Source of the DNA: Gammaproteobacteria bacterium
Lineage (GTDB): Bacteria > Pseudomonadota > Gammaproteobacteria > GCF-002020875
Assembly (NCBI GenBank): GCA_013349825.1
Contig: DUYW01000012.1
Location: 1 to 38,053, forward strand
Reading direction: 5' to 3'
DNA: 38,053 nt
The notes under the pieces were generated by a model that made no database searches, was not told where the DNA came from, and saw only the letters and a list, made by a program, of their open reading frames with translations. The first letter of the stretch is position 1. Every line of letters starts with the position of its first letter. This document shows positions 33,403 to 38,053 of the stretch, in pieces. The position numbers and the translations under genes are program-made.

Positions 33403-36088
33403 ATATACGCAATAGCGTGATCACCCTCTCGGTATTGATAGGATTGATACTGCTCTTTGCAGGCGGGCATGTGCTTTCGTTACTGCAGCAGGTGGCTTCG
33501 ATCAATCAGGAAAAGAGGGTGGTTGAGGCGGTCTACCACGCTTTTGAGAAGACACATCAAGGGGTGGAGGAGATCCTGCTATTGCAGAGTGATGCATCGA
33601 TGGTGAGACAGTCTGAACTCAATGTTCAGACAATGGAGCAACTCCTCAATCAAGCAATTCAAACCCGAACACACTCCTATCATCAAAACTTGGGTGAAAT
33701 TCAATCTCACTGGAGAAGGTACAGTGGGCTGTTGAAAGAGCTATTATCACTGGATCATGTGGTCCCGGATAACGATCAAGCACTCTTGGTTTTTATTGAA
33801 TTGGTTGAACTGAAAGGGTTGGTTGAGAGTCAGTTTCACCAACTATTGAGCGCAGTTTCTGAGGATGAAGTGACACAGGTTGATACCATCCGGCAGCACC
33901 TGTTCTGGGGAATACTGCTCATAATAGTGATCGTAGTGCTGGTACTGCTCTATCTCTATTTCCGTATTGTTCCAGCGTTATCCAGACTCTCAACTACCTT
34001 GATGGAACTTTCCGGGAGTGGTGATTTGTCACAGGCACTGGAGCTGAAAGGCAATTCCAGAAAGGATGAGATCTACTTTCTCACCTACAGTTTTAACCAT
34101 CTGATTGGTTCACTGCAGCAGAGTGAAAAGCTGTTGAAGAAGAGTAATTTCGCACAGGAGAAAAGTCTGCTGGAGATTCGCTCCATTCTTGAGGCGATTG
34201 ATGAAGGGTTGGTTGTGTTGGATCAGGATGGAAACATTCTACAGGTTAACCCCAAGTTGGCCCGGTTGACAGGAAAAGAGCCCCAGCAACTGCAGGGACA
34301 ATCCTTCCATGTGCTGCTAAAGGGTGCGGATCAGATTGATCTCAGTGGGCTATTGACCACCTTTAAGAGCCGTATTCAGCGCATCCATGATGAGGATCAT
34401 GAAAAATTTCACCAGACACTACAACAGGCCCCGGTTCCATTGATTGTGGTGGACCTGGATTCAATCAATGGAGAGTATACGGTTTTCCTTACAAGTCATG
34501 GCTTTGAGCAGCAATTTGGTTACTCTCAACAGGCACTACAGGGGCAGCCGCTGCGAAAGCTGATGCTTTCAGAGGAGTATGAGGCGATTCGGCAGAGGTT
34601 ATTATTTGCAGGCACGGTGATGGGATCGCTGGATCAACATCGCTACTATTGGCGGCGTGCAAATGGTGGCGAATTGGTATCAGAGGTTAAATTTCTGAGG
34701 ATAGAGTGTGGTGGTAACAGCCATGTGTTGATACAGCTTGAATCGACAGAGAACATTGATCAGGAACTGCTTAGAATCACACCCTATGGACGCTTGATGG
34801 TTGATCAGGGGCTTGCTACGGGCAGTGATATGGGTTGGGAGCTGATGCATCAGGATGGAACGTTAATTCCTGTCCATATGTCGGGCTCTCCACTCTATCG
34901 GCAGCAGAATGAGGAGCGCCAATTGTCAGGTGCAGTCTTCGTAATCAGTGATATGCGGGATATTCTCAGTGCAGAGCAGGCTCGCCGTTCCAATAAGGCA
35001 AAGGATGACTTTCTGGCCTCAATGAGCCATGAATTGAGAACCCCTTTAAGCTCAATAATTGGTAATAGTGAGATTTTGAGTGAGAGTCATATGTCTCCGG
35101 ATCAACGCAAGATGTTGCATTCGATTGAGATCTCAGGCCGGGCACTGTTGTCCTTGATCAACGATATACTCGACTTCTCCAAGATTACTGCCGGTAATTT
35201 TAAAGTTGAGCAAAGTAGTTTTGCTATCCATAGTTTGATTGAGGAGATACAACATATCTTCACCTCTCGGTTTGTCGATGCAGGGCTCCGTTTTGATCTG
35301 GATATTCGTGAACCCTTAGGGGAAATTGTGGTGGGTGATGGCCGGCGTATTGGACAGATTTTAATCAATATTCTGAGCAAGGGAGGGTACAGCTCAATAT
35401 CTGGGTGGAGAGAGAGGAGGGGACACTCCATTTTGCGGTGATTGATGAGGGAATCGGGATGTCTCCAAAGGTTTTGGAACGGCTCTTCTTACCTTTTGAG
35501 CAGGCGGAAAACACCATATCCCGCCGTTTTGGTGGGACAGGGTTGGGGCTTCACATCTCAAAAATATTGGCCGAATTGATGGGTGGCACCCTTGAGGTAT
35601 CCAGTGTAGAGAGGCGCGGATCACGTTTTGAGCTTATTCTTCCCTATGTGGAAGGCGTTAAAGAGGCGCTGGCTTCTCAATCAAGGGAGGCGTTGCCGCT
35701 ACAACTGAAAGGACATGTTCTGATTGCTGAAGATACACCGGAGCTGCAACTGCTTGAACGTCGTATTCTCGAGTCGATTGGATTGACCGTAGAGATTGCA
35801 GTAAACGGACGGGAAGCGATCGAAAAATGGAGTGGTAACACCTTTGATCTGATTTTGATGGATATGCAGATGCCGGAGATGGATGGTATTGAAGCGACCT
35901 CTAAATTGCGTGAAATGGGGTGTAAGATTCCAATTGTTGCGCTGACCGCAAACGTAATGGAAAAGCATCGCAAGCAGTTCGGGGAGGCCGGTGGAAGTGG
36001 GTTTCTGGAAAAACCGATTGATCGTCAGGTGTTAATTGAGCGACTACAACAGGAGCTTGGACAGGCATCTAAGATTATCCGGGGATGA
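33399..36088 (+). pseudogene. Membrane hybrid histidine kinase, frameshifted in the ATPase domain
   Basis: Two overlapping frames (33399-35441 and 35405-36088) together encode one hybrid kinase. Order: TM1 (about 8-30), extracytoplasmic region, TM2 (about 166-190), HAMP, coiled coil, two or three PAS domains (about 260-530), HisKA with His544 in SHELRTP, HATPase_c, and a REC domain with Asp in LILMDMQMP. The frame breaks at about 35380, exactly where the N box should follow QILINILS; the sequence then resumes in the other frame as QGRVQLNIWVERE. The missing segment holds the Asn that binds ATP-Mg, so kinase activity should be lost. The two halves are otherwise open, so the break is recent, or a sequencing error removed 22 bases. 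Confidence 0.8.
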
Positions 36089-36105
36089 TAAAGAACTGAG
36101 CAGCA

Positions 36106-36225
36106 ATGAGCGAGGTCGCGGTTTCGGGCAGCATCTATGACTTCAGTGAAGGACAGAGCTTGGGTACAACAGCAACGCTGATGCTACCCGAAACAGTCGA
36201 TGAGAGGCCGTTACCGGGTGAGCAG
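36106..36225 (+). pseudogene. Possible remnant of a kinase ATPase domain end
   Basis: Just after the broken kinase, a frame reads VSGSIYDFSEGQSLGTTATLMLPE, which resembles the end of a HATPase_c domain (typically GG-I-I-SE-G-GTT-LYLP). No kinase precedes it in frame; the protein of the preceding gene has already ended in its REC domain. It is either a fragment of another kinase or a chance similarity. It overlaps the end of the convergent repeat protein gene. Confidence 0.3.
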
Positions 36226-37722
36226 AACCGTTGCTGCCGCACGTTCATCTCCGTAGAGTTGGCTGAGAATGGGCTCGATTGCTTCAGCACTGAGTGGGCC
36301 TTCAATCAACTGCTGTTGTCCCAGCTGTTCAATGATCAGGAAGGGGTTGGCGCTGCGTTCCAGAAGTCGCTCAAGCTGTTTCACCGATAAGGGCTGAGAG
36401 AGGTAGTGATGCTGTAATCTGTTTTTACCACTCAGTGCAGAGATCGCCTTATAGCGATTCTCTCCAAACAGCTCCTGAATAAGATCAATCAGGTGATCTC
36501 CATCCATTTTCTGTAGCGACCCTATATCAGCCATCTGTTGAATCAGCTCATCCTGGTAGGCACTACCCTCCAGTAGGGTTGACGCAGCCGTTGCGTCAAT
36601 TGAGTTTTGCAGGTAACTCTGCTGCAGCTCATTATTGCCGAGTAGTGCGCTGAGTGCATCATAACGGTCGGCACGGGTGAGTGACCCCAGTAGTTGCAAA
36701 GCCTCATCCGGGTTGAGTGGTGACTGGAGTGCCTGATGATCGGTAAACAGCCCGATCATCTCATCTTGATAGGCCATTCCATCCAGTAGAGTACGAGCCT
36801 CGGAGAGCCCCAGCGGAAGTTGCAGATAACCTTGTTGTTGGCGATTCTCGCCGAGCAGGGATTTGACAACATTGAAGCGGTCGGTGTGTTGAATATCCTG
36901 CAGTAGTTGTTGGCTTTCAGTGGCGGTCAGTGGTGCTGCAAAGAGGCCACGGTTGGTAAAGTGTCGAATAATCTCTTCGGGGAGGGCACTTCCCCGGACG
37001 AGCTGTAAAGCATCCGCATGGGAGAGCGGAAGCGCAAGATAATCTTGCTGTTGCTGGTTCATCCCCAATAGCGCCTTAACGGCATCGTGACGCCCCATCG
37101 GACCCTGTTGACCGATAATCTGTTCCGCCTCTTTGACGGTGAGAGCTGTCGTGAAGAGTGTTCGGTCTGCCATATAACGGATCATTCCTGACCGATCATG
37201 GCTCTGATTGAGTAGTTGGTTGGCCTCTTTTACCCCAAAAGCAGAGAGTCCGTAGTTTTGCGCAAGGCGATTACTGCCGAGTAATGCACGTAGCGGCTGA
37301 TCATATCGGCGACTCCCGGCAGCCCCCATGAGTGTCTGTATTTGATCCGCATTCATGTTGGGGCTTGGAACCCCATAGTCTGCAAGATATTGAATAATCT
37401 CCTCACGTTGTGGACCGACCCCGGATAACAGAGTGTTAATCTGCTCTGTAGAGAGAGGCTCAGAGATCAGCTTGTGATGAGAGCGATTATTTCCAAACAT
37501 TGATTTAATCGCGTAGTAACGGTCACTGTTGGAGAGGCCTTGCAGCATGTTAAGCCCTTGATCAAATGAAAAGGTTTGGTTTTCCCAGATAGAATCAGCA
37601 AATTCAGAGATAGAGGCCCTGCGCTCATAACCTGTTTTGCCTTCCAGTAGATCAACTTCTGCACCATTTACAGTGTGTGCTGTGGCGATCATCAACAGTA
37701 GCGGGGAGAGTAGTTTGTTCAT
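36211..37722 (-). CDS. Exported repeat protein of about 70-residue helical repeats, unknown
   Basis: A 503-residue protein with an N-terminal signal peptide (about 1-20, ending VNGA) followed by a tandem array to the end. One unit of about 70 residues holds two helical halves: DRY-A-KALLG-NR-QQ-YL--PLS--EA--LL-G and YQDEMI--FAD-G-L--PL---EA--LL. I count six full units from about residue 67 to 490, preceded by a half unit and ended by a short start of a seventh. The pattern suggests an alpha-solenoid like HEAT or TPR, but I recognise no family. It is convergent with the broken kinase and has no other neighbour. Confidence 0.85.
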   Translation of the reverse strand: MNKLLSPLLLMIATAHTVNGAEVDLLEGKTGYERRASISEFADSIWENQTFSFDQGLNMLQGLSNSDRYYAIKSMFGNNRSHHKLISEPLSTEQINTLLSGVGPQREEIIQYLADYGVPSPNMNADQIQTLMGAAGSRRYDQPLRALLGSNRLAQNYGLSAFGVKEANQLLNQSHDRSGMIRYMADRTLFTTALTVKEAEQIIGQQGPMGRHDAVKALLGMNQQQQDYLALPLSHADALQLVRGSALPEEIIRHFTNRGLFAAPLTATESQQLLQDIQHTDRFNVVKSLLGENRQQQGYLQLPLGLSEARTLLDGMAYQDEMIGLFTDHQALQSPLNPDEALQLLGSLTRADRYDALSALLGNNELQQSYLQNSIDATAASTLLEGSAYQDELIQQMADIGSLQKMDGDHLIDLIQELFGENRYKAISALSGKNRLQHHYLSQPLSVKQLERLLERSANPFLIIEQLGQQQLIEGPLSAEAIEPILSQLYGDERAAATVLLTR

Positions 37723-37953
37723 CAGAGGCTCCTTCTCGAAGGGAAAAATTAAAATCAGCTGAATGGTAGCAATTTATTGCCTGCAGTGAGAAAGGTTTAT
37801 GGCGATCATTTTAGTTTGGAGATACCCACACCATCTCTTCGCGAAGATTAATAGTTCGTGTGTAGCGCGTGTGCTCCCCTTCTATGGCGCGACTCCTGTC
37901 AGAGTGTTCATCGGGCCTTACAGTCAGGTACAGATGGTTGGTCATCAGACACC
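37723..37953. other. Non-coding gap between the repeat protein and MITE copy 2
   Basis: This stretch holds the upstream region of the repeat protein gene (SD AAGGAG reading leftwards about eight bases before the start). A 60-codon plus-strand frame (37799-37981) reads into the MITE and has no ribosome binding site. Nothing else is visible. Confidence 0.4.
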
Positions 37954-38053
37954 TAAGGAACCTCTGAACAAGTCTGGGTAATTTGAATTACGTCCATAGC
38001 GTCCAAGATCAAGGCGAAGATCGCAGCCAATAGCAGGCTATTAGCAAGATTTT
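37954..38053. mobile_element. MITE-like repeat, copy 2 (cut by window edge)
   Basis: The first 62 bases match copy 1 at 24967 onwards with three or fewer differences (TAAGGAACCTCTGAACAAGT and following). The two internal segments of copy 1 are absent, so that AAGATCGCAGCCAATA and GGCTATTAGCAAG are joined directly. The right end lies outside the window. Confidence 0.8.

Noticed and set aside
37799-37981. 60-residue frame with a segment (PVRVFIGPYSQ) like a SPOR domain
   Set aside because: The likeness is about ten residues, the frame runs into the MITE and there is no ribosome binding site.
1-38053. tRNA, rRNA or CRISPR array
   Set aside because: No cloverleaf with a TTCGA-type T-loop, no rRNA-like stretch and no regularly spaced direct repeats were seen outside hvfA.

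Overview
The window is 38 kb of chromosomal DNA with dense, mostly bacterial housekeeping genes. Protein resemblances and local gene order (bamD divergent from rluD-pgeF; bioF-bioH-bioC; nadC beside a pilus ATPase) point to a gammaproteobacterium. A complete soeABC operon (cytoplasmic sulfite:quinone oxidoreductase) suggests a sulfur-oxidising lineage. This is inference from gene content; there is no rRNA or tRNA gene in the window.

Layout. 1-691: non-coding, with a strong AT-rich palindrome and a possible broken small ORF. 692-3561 (minus): comF then uvrD. 3623-10692 (plus): biotin genes bioB and bioF-bioH-bioC, split by a 1044-residue phosphorelay histidine kinase; bioA and bioD are not present. 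10704-11460: peroxiredoxin gene with a clear promoter and a perfect bidirectional terminator. 11473-13052 (minus): a type IV pilin-like gene and ispB. 13273-18350 (plus): a small membrane protein, a candidate small RNA or leader with a perfect consensus promoter, then soeABC. A Crp/Fnr regulator with an unusual cysteine cluster ends tail to tail with soeC. 19294-24198: yihY-like gene, a 56-residue membrane protein, bamD (minus), then rluD-pgeF-gcvR-like-def. 24270-25236: a second candidate small RNA (minus strand), a bacteriohemerythrin and a MITE-like repeat. 25307-27916 (minus): a four-gene hvfABCD/bufferin-type operon making a cysteine-rich modified peptide. 28065-30814 (minus): pilX-like, GspE/PilB-like ATPase, nadC. 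30988-33171 (plus): cbiB/cobD, ROK sugar kinase, thioredoxin-like. 33244-36225: a membrane hybrid histidine kinase broken by a frameshift, followed by a possible kinase-domain remnant. 36211-37722 (minus): an exported protein made of about 70-residue repeats that I do not recognise. 37954 to the end: second copy of the MITE-like repeat, cut by the window edge.

Most interesting signals: (1) two loci, at 13.5 kb and 24.3 kb, that each pair a sigma-70-like promoter with a short RNA of 15-bp stem whose loop carries CCUCC repeats, the sequence of the 16S anti-Shine-Dalgarno; in both, a G-U wobble favours the strand that the promoter predicts. (2) The hvf/bufferin operon, whose precursor has eight Cys, five of them at exact 10-residue spacing. 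(3) The unknown solenoid-like exported repeat protein. (4) A kinase gene probably inactivated by a 22-nt deletion between short direct repeats, which removed the ATP-binding N box. (5) A MITE family with size variants.
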